In this document: positions 1 through 10,122 of the stretch, one piece after another
Numbering within the stretch: position 1 is the stretch's first letter
Layout of the letters: every line of letters starts with the position of its first letter
NCBI GenBank assembly: GCA_000697335.1
Contig: JNEM01017047.1
Span: forward strand, 1-16,926
Reading direction: 5' to 3'
Length of the DNA: 16,926 nucleotides
From: Conidiobolus incongruus B7586
Taxonomy: Eukaryota; Entomophthoromycota; Entomophthoromycetes; Entomophthorales; Conidiobolaceae
Notes under the pieces: generated by a model
The model's database searches: none
What the model was told of the DNA's origin: nothing
What the model saw: only the letters and a program-made list of their open reading frames with translations
Program-made: the position numbers and the translations under genes

Positions 1-2040
1 TTAATAGAGTTATTGATAAAAATATATATGATTATGATTTTAAAGCTTATTTTTATAAGCTAGTATATATATAATATTTAATTTTTTTTATATTATTTAT
101 TTATTTATTAAAAATTAATTGCAATTTGAAATTATAAAAAATATATAGGTAAAATATATTTTCCTTGAATAATTATTTCTTTGGTACTTTTATTTATAAT
201 GGACAGAAATTATTAGCTATATTTCAATAACATTTCAACATTTATTTTCTTTAATAGCTAATAAAAATAAAAAAGATTAGTAGTTTAAAGAATAACATCA
301 AATTATTAAAAATGATATTTAAATTGGTATTAAGTTGATAAGTTTCAGTTATATTATAAAAAGATTATTTTTATTTTAAATAATAATAATTAATTATTAA
401 AATTTTCAAGTTAAAAAAATTAAAGTGTATAATATTGGATAAATACAAAAGTTTGGAGGAAAAGATTGAAAATTTATAAAATTGATGAAAATTTAATTGT
501 TATTAAAATATATTGACTAAAAAATAAGTAATTATTTGATATTTACAAGCCCAAATAGGATTTTAACACTATTATATAGTAAATTATAATAAATTATTAA
601 CCCTTATTAAACAATATTTTTATATTTATTCTGTTAAGTTTGAATATGATTAAATGAAAATTGATTAAATATATATTATGTATCATAAAATAGTTATCAG
701 TTGATATCTATAATTAGACGAGTATATGATATTAAGATATTTATTTTCGGTAGTATTTTTGTAATATATTTTTAGTTACTTAATATTATTTTATTATCAA
801 TTGTCCATTATATTCAATATAAAATGGTAACTATATTTATACAATACTGTATAATTTAATATGAGTTAAATGTATTTTGCCTAGAACAAAATACATTTTC
901 AATTATTAAAATCAATTAAAAAATACATTTTCAGATAATTCAAGGATTATTGGAAATGTACTACAACTTAATTTAATATTATTGAATATTCGCATCCAAT
1001 GTGATTTGAATTTTTTAGAAATATTTCTAATCTATACAATATTATATATAATTGGAACAAAATCAAAAATTTAATTTATCAGTTTATAATAAGATAAAAG
1101 AAATCCTACTTTATAGATATGCATATTAATAAGCTTGTTAATTACGTTATATTTATGAATATGATATTTGAACTAATTCATTAATAAAAATATATGAATT
1201 AAATTAATTTGTATATTTACTCAATATATTAATAATTATTAAATACAAATTTAAAAAATTAATTTAATATTTGGAAATCTTAATTCAATTCAAAATTAAT
1301 CAACTTATTATTTATTTTGAATTTTAATTTTTAATATATTCCATTTGAATCTTATATTATACAATTCTAAAATTTTAACTAAATTGTAATAGATGATAAG
1401 GTTAAATGTTAAGTAATATTTGATGCAATAAAGTTTTGGTAATAATACTAAAAATATTCAGATTCTAATTGGTTAATCAAAATATAATAATTCTAATTTT
1501 ATAAAGATTGATATCATAATAAATACCTAATTCAACAAATTCATTATAACAAATCAGGTAAAAATATTAAGTTTAATCAATAGAAAATTCTGAATAGTTG
1601 AAAATTATTTAAAACTATAACTAAGTAAAAATATAATAATAATAATAATAATATAATTAATTTTCAAAATTAACTGCAAAAGTATATAAATTTAAAAATT
1701 TGTTAAATAATATTTTATCCAAAATAAAAACTGAATAATAATTAATTAATTAAGCAAATTTTGAATTATATAAATTTCTATTAATAGTAGAGTCCGAGAT
1801 CAAAAATACTCTATTTAGTTTAATTCTAGTAAATTTATAATCAAATTTCATATTAATTTCTGCATTAATTGAAGTTTTAATTACTTGTAATTCGGAATCT
1901 ATTTGGTTAATTAGGTTAAATTGAATTGAAATTTGGACTGAATGCAGCATTCATAATGTTGAAATATTAAAATTGGTTTTTATATATATTATAGGTATTT
2001 CCTACTAGTTCAAGTTTCAAATTTTTTTATCATTATCAGG
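1..2040. other. AT-rich intergenic region, no gene recognised
   Basis: This spacer is almost entirely A/T with homopolymer runs and an (ATA)n-type microsatellite at about 1632-1653. A hairpin with a reiterated arm lies at 868-933 and is listed separately. A minus-strand open frame at 1750-1950 (66 codons) has AT-driven residue content (Ile, Asn, Lys, Leu) and no recognisable domain, so I do not call it a gene. The last 30 bases form a T-rich tract ending in CAG, immediately before the receptor start codon. Confidence 0.6.
868..933. repeat. Hairpin with a repeated arm
   Basis: Bases 868-878 (AAATGTATTTT) are perfectly inverted at 888-898 (AAAATACATTT) around a 9-nt loop that contains most of the local G/C. 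The right arm recurs directly as AAAATACATTTTCA at about 920-933, so the left arm could pair with either copy. It lies more than 1 kb upstream of the receptor gene. No function is implied, and short inverted repeats arise by chance in AT-rich DNA. Confidence 0.4.
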
Positions 2041-2985
2041 ATGTATTCGGATACGACGCCGCTGTCAGCGCTCTATGATCAAGTTTATTTGAAAATTTGG
2101 CAGCCTTTTGCTCTTGTACCTGGAATTTTGGGTCTACCAATTACTGCGATACTATTCTGGACAACGTGGAAACAGCTCAGATGGAATAGTAATCCAGATA
2201 TCAAGTTGGGATGTGTTGTAATGTTATTTGATTTGATATCTTGTTTAGGTCTCGTTATTTCACCACTTTGTATTATTTGGGATTCACATTTCTTGTTCAA
2301 ATATCCAATCTTTTGTAAACTTAATTTCTTCATGCATGTTGGAGTTGTATTGTGCTCCTCATGGTTCATATCAATCGTTGCAATGGAGCGATGTTCTGCT
2401 ATTGTATTTCATATACGTGTAAAGGCAAGATATTGGTTCTGCTTGATGGCTATCATTTATGGAGTGTTCATAACAGTAGGTATTTATGGTTTATTAAATC
2501 ATGCAATTCGGCCAGTACCTTTGGGAATATACTGTTACATGGATTTTGATGGGCCTAGTGAACCTTTGTTTATGATAATATGGCTCATATTAGATTGGGG
2601 CGCTTTGATCATAGTAATAGGATCATATCTTTGGATTATTATTTACTTCCAAAAAATGACATGGAATCTCAAGCAAGAAACGCAGTGGGAGACAAATTTC
2701 GAAGAGATTATTCATAAAATCATTATTCGAGTGATATTTATATTGGTGTTTTATTGCTTAACTAACGGATGGGAAGCTTGTTTGGTTCTAGCTGAGGTAA
2801 TTACTGGACAGGACAGGATGAGATGGATGGATATAATATCATCTAATTTACAGAATTGGAACCCAATAGTTAACAGCTTGCTCCTTTTATGTATGAATCG
2901 TGAGGTTAATGAAGGCTTTGCATCCTCTTATTTAGGTCGACACTTTCAAAAATTTAAGCTATATATTGATGAGAGATTTAATTAG
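2041..2985 (+). CDS. Class A (rhodopsin-like) G-protein-coupled receptor, 314 aa
   Basis: This is a single-exon frame encoding a seven-helix membrane protein, expected in the plasma membrane as a receptor acting through heterotrimeric G proteins. Approximate helices: TM1 20-43, TM2 54-79, TM3 92-118, TM4 131-151, TM5 176-203, TM6 227-252, TM7 262-285, then a short amphipathic helix-8-like tail. Class A hallmarks are visible: Asp64 in TM2, Cys92 at the top of TM3 with Cys165 in the second extracellular loop (the usual disulfide pair), an E/DRY-type motif Glu116-Arg117-Cys118, and NPxxN at 274-278 in place of NPxxY. The ATG is the first in frame after AT-only sequence, and 19 residues precede TM1, which suits the family. 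A T-rich tract ending CAG lies just upstream, so a spliced 5' leader is possible. The ligand is unknown. Family assignment is strong; physiological role is not inferable. Confidence 0.85.
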   Translation: MYSDTTPLSALYDQVYLKIWQPFALVPGILGLPITAILFWTTWKQLRWNSNPDIKLGCVVMLFDLISCLGLVISPLCIIWDSHFLFKYPIFCKLNFFMHVGVVLCSSWFISIVAMERCSAIVFHIRVKARYWFCLMAIIYGVFITVGIYGLLNHAIRPVPLGIYCYMDFDGPSEPLFMIIWLILDWGALIIVIGSYLWIIIYFQKMTWNLKQETQWETNFEEIIHKIIIRVIFILVFYCLTNGWEACLVLAEVITGQDRMRWMDIISSNLQNWNPIVNSLLLLCMNREVNEGFASSYLGRHFQKFKLYIDERFN

Positions 2986-4265
2986 TATTATATGTTAAAC
3001 TATCGTAGTAATTTGATTCAATTTTACATTCATATAATTATTTTTATTATATTTCATATACCTATTTCAAGCTTACTAAGCTATTGCACTTGAAAATAGT
3101 TTAAACTTATATTATAGTTAAAAAAAGTATAATATAATTAATAATCAGACTAATGATTGAAAATTAGTACCTTATTGTGACCGTTTAATCCAAAGAAATA
3201 ATATTTGTTTGAATATTAATTAATTATTATTTATTTCCTGTAATTTATGCCAAAATTTGATAATTTTTCATAAATTTTATTTTGATTATCACACCTTGTG
3301 TCATAAATGATATTTTCATTTTAAAATTCAATTAACCAATCATTTTTTAACGTGTTTGAATTACGGAATGACTATTTTATTACTAGTTTGAATATCCTAG
3401 AGATCATTCTAGATAATTGATAATAGGCATCATTATATCAAATTACACTCAATTTTATTTTTTTAAATTTATATATTAATAAAATTATGAAAATTTTTTT
3501 AATTGTTTGAGATTCAGTTTCATATTCAGGAAAATTTCCTCATTGTTATAGAAGACTTGACAGATTGAGCTGGAGCATGATTTTGAAATATTACGTTGAT
3601 AATAAATATTTACAACTATAGTGTATTACCATTAATTTAGTTTAATAAACTGTTGAATAACTTTTGTTTTATTGTTTGAGTCTTTGGAATTGATTATTGT
3701 GAGAGAGTTAAATGATTGATTTGTTAATACAGTACCTATCCCTATTTTACAAATATTAATATAATTGAATTATGTTTTGATTTTTTTAATCAAATGTTAA
3801 TAATATTCATTAATTATGAAACTCTAAAGTGATAAAAAGGACTCAAAGACACAATGTATTGAATTTTGATACATATTTTTAAAAATTGAGTTAAATAATA
3901 GAATTATAAGTATGAATTAGAATAACTATTTTGAAATATTATTATGATTATATGTTTGTACTTTATATGTTTTAGAGTGCTTCCACACTTATTTTATCCA
4001 TTTAAAATCTGGATAGTAATTTAAAAAAATCACAACTAGACTAGATTTTATGAATAATATGAAATGTAAAGTTATCTTAATAATCATTATAAACAGAGTA
4101 CACAAAAATAGATTGGAACAAGGGTAATGCTCAATATATAGCAAAGATAATATGGAATAAACGAATATAAATACATACTTGATGTGGAGCTAGATTCACT
4201 ATTAAAACATATATAATTTATTCTATTAATTGTTAAAATTAAATTTTAAATAGCATCCAATAAAA
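2986..4265. other. AT-rich intergenic region
   Basis: This spacer between the receptor and the convergent small secreted-protein gene holds no frame I can support as coding. Slightly GC-richer patches at about 3530-3600 and 4090-4200 have stops in all frames I read. The second patch probably belongs to the 3' UTR of the minus-strand gene ending at 4266. No tRNA-like B-box or other RNA signature was seen. Confidence 0.5.
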
Positions 4266-4508
4266 TTAACGACGTATAGGCCTATTGCCAATAGCCGTAC
4301 CTCCAAGAGCATTGAAACTACCACCTCCCTCAATATCGGCTTGTGCGGAATTACACGAGGCGTCGGAGGGAAAGCATTGTTGAATTTGTTCAAATGAATT
4401 GAATTTGCGGTTGTTACTATTTAAACTGGCACCTTGCAAGGGTAAATCAAATACAAGACCATGTACGGTGATAAAACAAAAGCCAGAAGTAATTAAAAAT
4501 CTTAACAT
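4266..4508 (-). CDS. Small putative secreted protein, 80 aa
   Basis: I do not recognise a family. The frame starts at the ATG at 4508. The same frame stays open 13 codons further to an ATG at 4547, but starting at 4508 places a hydrophobic stretch (residues 3-20) right at the N-terminus, as in a signal peptide, with cleavage plausible around residues 17-26. The mature part is polar, with Cys45 and Cys52 seven residues apart (CFPSDASC), and ends in a Gly/Ala-rich segment (59-75) and a basic Pro-Ile-Arg-Arg terminus. The interval is clearly richer in G/C than both flanks, which is the main evidence that it is a real exon. It is shorter than most proteins, so an unseen exon is possible. A small secreted or cell-wall protein is a reasonable guess; no function can be assigned. 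Confidence 0.55.
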   Translation of the reverse strand: MLRFLITSGFCFITVHGLVFDLPLQGASLNSNNRKFNSFEQIQQCFPSDASCNSAQADIEGGGSFNALGGTAIGNRPIRR

Positions 4509-5498
4509 TTGAAATTTTTTACAAAATATATTAGTATTATTATCCAATTATTGATACAAATCCTATCATTTTATATTCAAAAGTTTAGTTGAAAAGCAGT
4601 AATACATGAAACTAGGAAATTTATAAACGCTTAAGTTTTAGTTAACGTTGATCAAATTTGAAAAGTAATAAAAACTAAGATTTTCAATTCATTAGAATTC
4701 TCAAACTAAATTTACCAAATATCAATTTAAATTACTTTTTTCATTCATTTCCTATTCCCATTATCATTGTTTTAAATCGAGGACTATGATTTCAAAAAAA
4801 ATGGATGAAATAGTTATTTAAAGGAACATTTCAGAACCAAATTAAGGCTTATGTAAAATGTTAGATATTATAATATTATAATTTAGCTGTTTCAATATAT
4901 TGAAACTCATTTCATAAGTTCTTAATATTATTGATAAATAACTTTTGTAATTCATAATTAAATCTTAAATAATTTCCGTTTGGAGCTATAAATTAGAATT
5001 ATTTGATAAAATTCCAAAGTTCATAATAGTTTAAAATTCAATATAAGCTCGGTTTAGTTACTTTTCAAATAATTAGTTTATATAAGCCATCTCTAAGTTT
5101 ATAATTCTCATAATACTTTTTAATATCTATTGTGATTTAATTAACAATCTTGTATATATTTTGTGTTTGATACACAATTTTTCTTATCAATTTAGCTATA
5201 TTGTAGTCATTTTATATCAATTAAATATATTATATTAACTTAGATTATAATCAATAATGAAGGTTATCTACATATCTGTTGTAGACATTAAATCTGGGTT
5301 AGATATTATCAATTAAATAGATAATAGACCAAGCTTCAAAAAAGGATAAAACCTAGTTTGACGAAAAATTTAATAATCTATTATTATTCCTTGCATAATT
5401 TCAGTATTGTATTCATTAATAATTTCCATTTTGAAAAAAAACTATTATATGTTTTATTTAATATGGAACTATGATTAATAGTTATATTCTATAAATAT

Positions 5499-5512
5499 AT
5501 TTCACGTGAAAT
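5499..5512. promoter_or_regulatory. Palindrome with E-box core (CACGTG)
   Basis: ATTTCACGTGAAAT is a perfect 14-nt inverted repeat with a CACGTG core, the site type bound by bHLH factors. It stands out because GC dinucleotides are rare in this spacer. It is about 1 kb upstream of the small secreted-protein gene and 1.35 kb upstream of QTRT2, so linkage to either promoter is speculative. Confidence 0.25.
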
Positions 5513-6679
5513 CTCATTTTAACTTTGAAAAATATTTGCTGATTTTTTTAATATTAACCTATAATACTTTGAATAAATATTCATTTCAAACATTAATAAA
5601 ATATACTTATTTTTATTATTCTATGAAAAATGTGAATATTTCATAGATGATTTAATTTATTAGGGTGACTATTTTAAACAAAATATTCAGAATTCAAGAT
5701 TTTATTTTTAATAATAGAATGTTTATTAAATTAATTATTATTTCTACCAATCTCAGTTCTTTTATATACCAAATGTGTGCAATCAATAAATATTGTTATA
5801 TAATTTCTATAATCTTTATAAATATTATCTTAATTGTTTTGGAATTTCTTGTCATAAATTAATAAATTGACTTAACCAAATGAATAAGCATTTCGCCCGG
5901 TGATTTTTAACTAATCAATGGTCTATTCTAATAGTTATCAAAAACATGAGAATTTGCTCAAAAACACAATATTAAATTATTAATTAATATCTTGTGATTA
6001 GTAATAGTTTTCAAGTTGAATAACTATATAAAAAATTCCAAACAACAAGAAAAGAAATATAATGCTTACATTTTTATGATTACTTCAAAACTTTAAAAAA
6101 TCTTAATTTAATTATGAAATTTTCTATTTTGAAATAAATTCTAATATTAGTCAAATTTTGAAAAAAAATTAAAGTACACAATTCAATTTAAAAATTGGAG
6201 ACTAATTAATCAAATTCAGGTATTAATCCTCGGTTTGAGTGAATGAATTATTTAATTGTTCAAAAAATATTGTGAAAAACATAGAGTAATTTGCCAGATA
6301 TGAAAGTATAACTTATATTAAAATAATAGCAGGTGTATTTGTTGAGTTAATTGAGAACTACCTTTTCTATTTTATATTTTGCTTTACAATCGACTGTGTG
6401 CAATATTTTGAAGTTATATCCTTTATATCAAAGTAGAATTACAGAAATAAAGTTGAGTTACTGAAGAATAAAATTCTAATACTATTTGTAATATATTGAA
6501 TAAATGAGGTTTTTAAAATCTAATTAAGCGTTATTTGTAAGGTAGATAGCTGACATTATTCAGGATATTAAACATTAATCTGTATAAATTTTAATCCCAT
6601 AATTCATTCGATTAAATTATACTCTATATGTATTCCATTTAATTTGTAAATAATTCATTCAAAATCAAATTCAAAATTA

Positions 6680-6701
6680 AATATATATATATATATATAT
6701 T
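6680..6701. repeat. (AT)n microsatellite
   Basis: An uninterrupted alternating A/T run of about 22 nt in the upstream region of QTRT2. Shorter AT runs occur at about 8966-8982 and 15321-15336. It is probably a neutral simple repeat. Confidence 0.85.
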
Positions 6702-6864
6702 TATAGAGTTTATAATAAAATATAAAATTAAAAGTAAGCTAAAAAATTCATTAAAAATAAATATAATTTTTTTTATAAATTATTATAAATTTAAATTTTT
6801 TTTATTTTATATTTTTTTTTCTTATTATAATTTAAACCAATTCGAATTAATTTTTTTTTTTAGA

Positions 6865-8422
6865 ATGACTAAATTTCACTTCAAACCCAAACCCATGACC
6901 AATCCATTAAAAAAGCTACGTCTTGGTGAATTAATTCTCAAGAACGAGCTAAAATTAGATACTCCTACCTGTTTATTGTACACCAAGAATGGTGGTATGG
7001 TACCTCATCTTGTGAAAAGTGTAGAAGCTGATTTGTTGGAAAGAACAAAGCAAAAAAATTTGGGATGTTTGATACATGTTGAAGATTAGTAAGTTTGAGA
7101 GATTGATTATTCCAATGTTGATATTAATCCATAGATTTAGTTTTGATAAGAAATATTACCACGAACCTATGAAGGATGGGATTAAAAAGGCTATTAATTC
7201 AAAAGTAATTACCAAAACTTAATGATTTGTATTATTTAGTAACTAATATAAATTAGAATCCCATGTTAGTGGTAGATTTGAATGACGTTAAGCAAATTGA
7301 AAATGCTGACGAAGATTTGAATACTAATAATGTTGGTGTGGCATTATCAGCTCATCAGGGTAAACTTAAGGTAATTATATACAGTATGGATTGAAGCATG
7401 ATAATTGATGGGAATGATAGCTCAAACCCGAACAATACCACGATATGATGAAGAATTGGCAGCCTGATGTAATGGTACCTCTTCATGACGTCTTGTGCTC
7501 GACTACTAAGATGCCATCCGAGAAAAGGGCCAATAAGTCTATCAGAAGGAATGCCAAGTGGCTTAAGGAGTTGGTGGAATCTGATCTCAAAGTAAGATTG
7601 AATTAGAATGAATTGTTGAAATAGTTGGTAACCCATATTGTACAGCCTAACAATTTACTTGGTGTTTTGGGAGGTTCTGGATACGACAACGAACGTAAGA
7701 GAGCTAGCGAAATGATCAAAGAATTTGAAGAACATATCAATGGTATTTTAATTCAATTATACCATATACACAATAATTAATTTATTATCAATTAGGCTAC
7801 TTAATCTCCTCCCTTCACGGAACTCCAAGTCGCAAAGGAGAACAAATTCAACGAAGTTTAGAAGCTCTTACTACCACCAGCGACGACAAGCCTAACTTCT
7901 GCTTCGAAATGAACACACCCGAAGAATTGTTGGAAGGCATTGTCCAAGGTATCGACGTTTTCGATTCCTCATACGCTACCAACGTCGCTAACCACGGTAA
8001 TGCATTGAATTTGGAATTCCCACCCACTGAGGACTCTCTCCCCTCTATTGTGAATCTTAACCCACCCGAAAATCCCTTCACTGAAGATATTGACCCTATT
8101 AACAAAAAATGTGGATGTTACACCTGCCAATCGCAATTCTCCAAAGCCTATATTGTTCATCTCTTGAATACTAATGAAATGTTGTCCACAGTCCTACTAT
8201 CATGGTAAACTTTATATCTTCCAACATACATTCCATTACTAACTATAAAATAGTCACAACTTACACAACTATATCTCATTTTTCTCTCAAATTCGTAAAT
8301 CTATCGATAATGGCACGTTTGAGAAAGATTTGGAAGCTTTTAAGAAACATTATGAAGGCTTCAATTGGAATATTTATAAGGAATCTCCATTAATGATGGC
8401 TAAGACAGGAGCTTTCGAATGA
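6865..8422 (+). CDS. QTRT2: Queuine tRNA-ribosyltransferase accessory subunit 2 (seven exons, 415 aa)
   Basis: Exons by splice-site and frame logic: 6865-7088, 7141-7204, 7257-7370, 7421-7591, 7646-7742, 7796-8204, 8254-8422 (TGA). They join in frame to 415 residues, the length I recall for human QTRT2. QTRT2 pairs with catalytic QTRT1 to exchange guanine-34 for queuine in GUN-anticodon tRNAs, often at the outer mitochondrial membrane. The N-terminus carries the QTRT2-type CLLYTK...VPHL segment (36-49). The C-terminal zinc site is Cys329, Cys331, Cys334 and His361 (CxCx2C...H), followed by HNLHNYISFF and a helical tail. The stretch around 275-294 (GIDVFDSSY...HGNAL) matches the TGT nucleophile region, with Asp280 present although the PTR-type sequence after it is not. 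Two acceptor-like AGs end intron 1; only the one at 7140 keeps the frame open. A poly-T tract ending TAG just before the ATG leaves room for a 5'-UTR intron. Family call firm; exon edges good. Confidence 0.9.
7089..7140 (+). other. QTRT2 introns 1-6 (first one given here)
   Basis: The six introns are 7089-7140, 7205-7256, 7371-7420, 7592-7645, 7743-7795 and 8205-8253, all 49-54 nt. Donors read GTAAGT, GTAATT, GTAATT, GTAAGA, GTATTT and GTAAAC; acceptors are TAG except intron 4 (CAG). Introns 2 and 6 show a clear branch-site-like CTAAT or ACTAAC 10-16 nt before the acceptor. Phases are 2, 0, 0, 0, 1 and 2. This is the typical compact intron design of many early-diverging fungi and protists. 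Confidence 0.85.
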
Positions 8423-8852
8423 TTTTGAAGAATATATTTTAATTAATAGATACCTTAGAAAATTGAATATATTTTATCAATTGACTATTTTTAATTATAG
8501 ATCTATATTTTTTATTCTGAATTCAGTAGATTGAATAAGATTTAATTGAAAATGATTTTGAAATTAATTTTAATATATAGAAATCAGATTGAAATTATTA
8601 AAAATTTAAATTATTCATCATTAATTTTTTTATATTTAATTTTGCTAAATTGAAAATTAACTCTATTTAATTATATTATTTTACCTTAATTTTTTAGAAT
8701 CAATTTTAGTTTGAAAACAATAAACTATTTATATTAGATTAAATAATTGACTAAGTTAATTTTAAAATGCACAAGGTCTTAAAATTTATAATTAAATTAC
8801 TTTTGAAAAATTATAGTTTTTCAATTCTATAAAAATGTTGCTTTTACAAAAA
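8423..8852. other. AT-rich spacer, QTRT2 3' flank
   Basis: About 430 nt of A/T-dominated sequence between the QTRT2 stop and the left end of the mariner copy. It must contain the QTRT2 3' UTR and polyadenylation site, but AATAAA-like strings are too common here to single one out. No coding frame seen. Confidence 0.5.
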
Positions 8853-8854
8853 TA

Positions 8855-8887
8855 TTACCTTGAATTTGAAATAATGGGAAATTTTTT
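8855..8887 (+). repeat. Left terminal inverted repeat of older mariner
   Basis: Starts TTACCTTGAATTTGAAATAA and continues TGGGAAATTTTTT. It matches, with several mismatches, the reverse complement of 10123-10155 and the outer end of the copy at 16356-16388 (both starting TTACTCT). The TGGGAA/TTGGAA and poly-T segments are the best conserved. A TA dinucleotide precedes it. Confidence 0.8.
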
Positions 8888-9586
8888 AATTTTTAATTTT
8901 TCAAACATATTATTAGTTTGAAATAAATAAATATATACAAAGTTAATAGGAAATTATATATTTTTAATATATATATATATTAGTTTTTTTGATTAAAAAA
9001 TTAACTTTTTAAAATTGGTTGTTTAATTTAATTATGTTTAAATTAAATAATAATTATCAAAAGTTTTTTATTTTAGTATTAGTAAAACTTAACTCTAAAC
9101 CCTTTAAAATTATTTAAAATTTACAAGCAACTTTTAATAATAAAATATTATTTAAATTAATAATTTATCACTAGGTAAATTACTTTAAAGTTAAAAAAAC
9201 TATCTAAAACCTATTAAAATTTAAAAGATTAACTTTAACTATTATTTTTTTAATTATTAATAAAATGAAAAAATATATTAAAAAATACTTTTTTATTTTA
9301 GTTAAAGAATTATTTAAGTACTTTAATATTAGTTTTAAAAGTATTTTATATATATTAAAGTTTAAACTCAAATTAATAAATAAAAATATATAATAAATAC
9401 CTTATAATTTAACTAAAGCTTAAAAAAAGTTAGAATAGTTATTATTAAAAAAAACTTACTAAAATATTATTAGAAGCTTAAACTTTTATAACAAATAATT
9501 ATAATTGATGAATCTTAAATCTTTATGTATAATCTTTTATTAAAACATAAATCAAGATGTTAGAATAAGTTAAATTAACCTTTTTA

Positions 9587-10028
9587 TATATCTTTTTAAA
9601 TAAATATTTTATTAATAAATAAATATTAATTATTATAATAATTTATAATAATATATGCTATTATTATTTAATTCTTAAAAAAAAATCAATAAATAATAAA
9701 TTTTATATTATTTTTTCAAATAAAAGTATTTTAATTAGTGTTCTTAATATAATTTAAGAAAACTTATTATTTTACATGATAATAATAAATATATAAATCT
9801 AAAGTAATAAAAAACTTTTTATTTAAAAATAACTGAAAAAAATTATTATATCTAGTATACTCTTTAGATTATAACTTATATAATTATAATTGCTTTAGGT
9901 AATTAAAAAACTAGCTTACAAGAAAGAAAATTTCTACAGGAAAATTTAATTGGTTTGTGAAACATTAAATTTTAGTTTTTAATAAAAATAATTGTTTTTT
10001 AGATATTAGATTTTTGTTAAAAGTATAG
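9587..10028 (+). pseudogene. Mariner transposase relic, C-terminal half
   Basis: This stretch is collinear with the transposase frame of the copy at 16483-16926. The terminal codons (Lys-Val-TAG at 10020-10028) are preserved, as is the segment around 9885-9965 (TTGCTTTAGG... through GGTTTGTGAAACAT). Elsewhere the frame is full of TAA stops produced by G-to-A and C-to-T changes, plus at least one single-base length difference near 9735. It cannot encode a transposase. Confidence 0.85.
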
Positions 10029-10122
10029 TAAAAAGTTATTAATAATAAATAAAACTATTAAATTTATATTATATATTTATTTTTATATATCAAATATTAA
10101 AATATTTATTTATTTTTAATTG

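Larger units (their letters stand above)
4509..6864. other. Long AT-rich intergenic region
   Basis: No supportable gene in about 2.3 kb. An open frame at 5665-5862 (+, 65 codons) is nearly all Ile, Phe, Asn and Leu, as expected from AT-only DNA, and is not called. A 14-nt perfect palindrome centred on CACGTG lies at 5499-5512. A pure (AT)n microsatellite lies at about 6680-6701, followed by poly-T tracts that lead into the QTRT2 start. Bases 6290-6560 are slightly GC-richer but have frequent stops in the frames I read. Confidence 0.5.

Noticed and set aside
1750-1950. Minus-strand 66-codon open frame upstream of the receptor
   Set aside because: Composition is that of AT-rich spacer, residues are mostly Ile/Asn/Lys/Leu, and there is no domain or splice-site support.
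5665-5862. Hydrophobic 65-codon frame that might look like a small membrane protein
   Set aside because: Ile/Phe/Leu/Asn richness is what AT-only DNA encodes by chance, and there is no GC rise over the interval.
7131-7134. Earlier AG as acceptor of QTRT2 intron 1
   Set aside because: Using the AG at 7134 creates a TAA stop at the junction. The AG at 7140 keeps the frame and gives YFDKKYYHEP.
7848-8160. Minus-strand frames across QTRT2 exon 6
   Set aside because: They lie opposite the conserved zinc-site and nucleophile-region exon and resemble no known protein.
8202-8393. Separate plus-strand 63-codon frame at the QTRT2 3' end
   Set aside because: It is out of frame with the last exon. Splicing 8204 to 8254 yields the conserved HNLHNYISFF ending instead.
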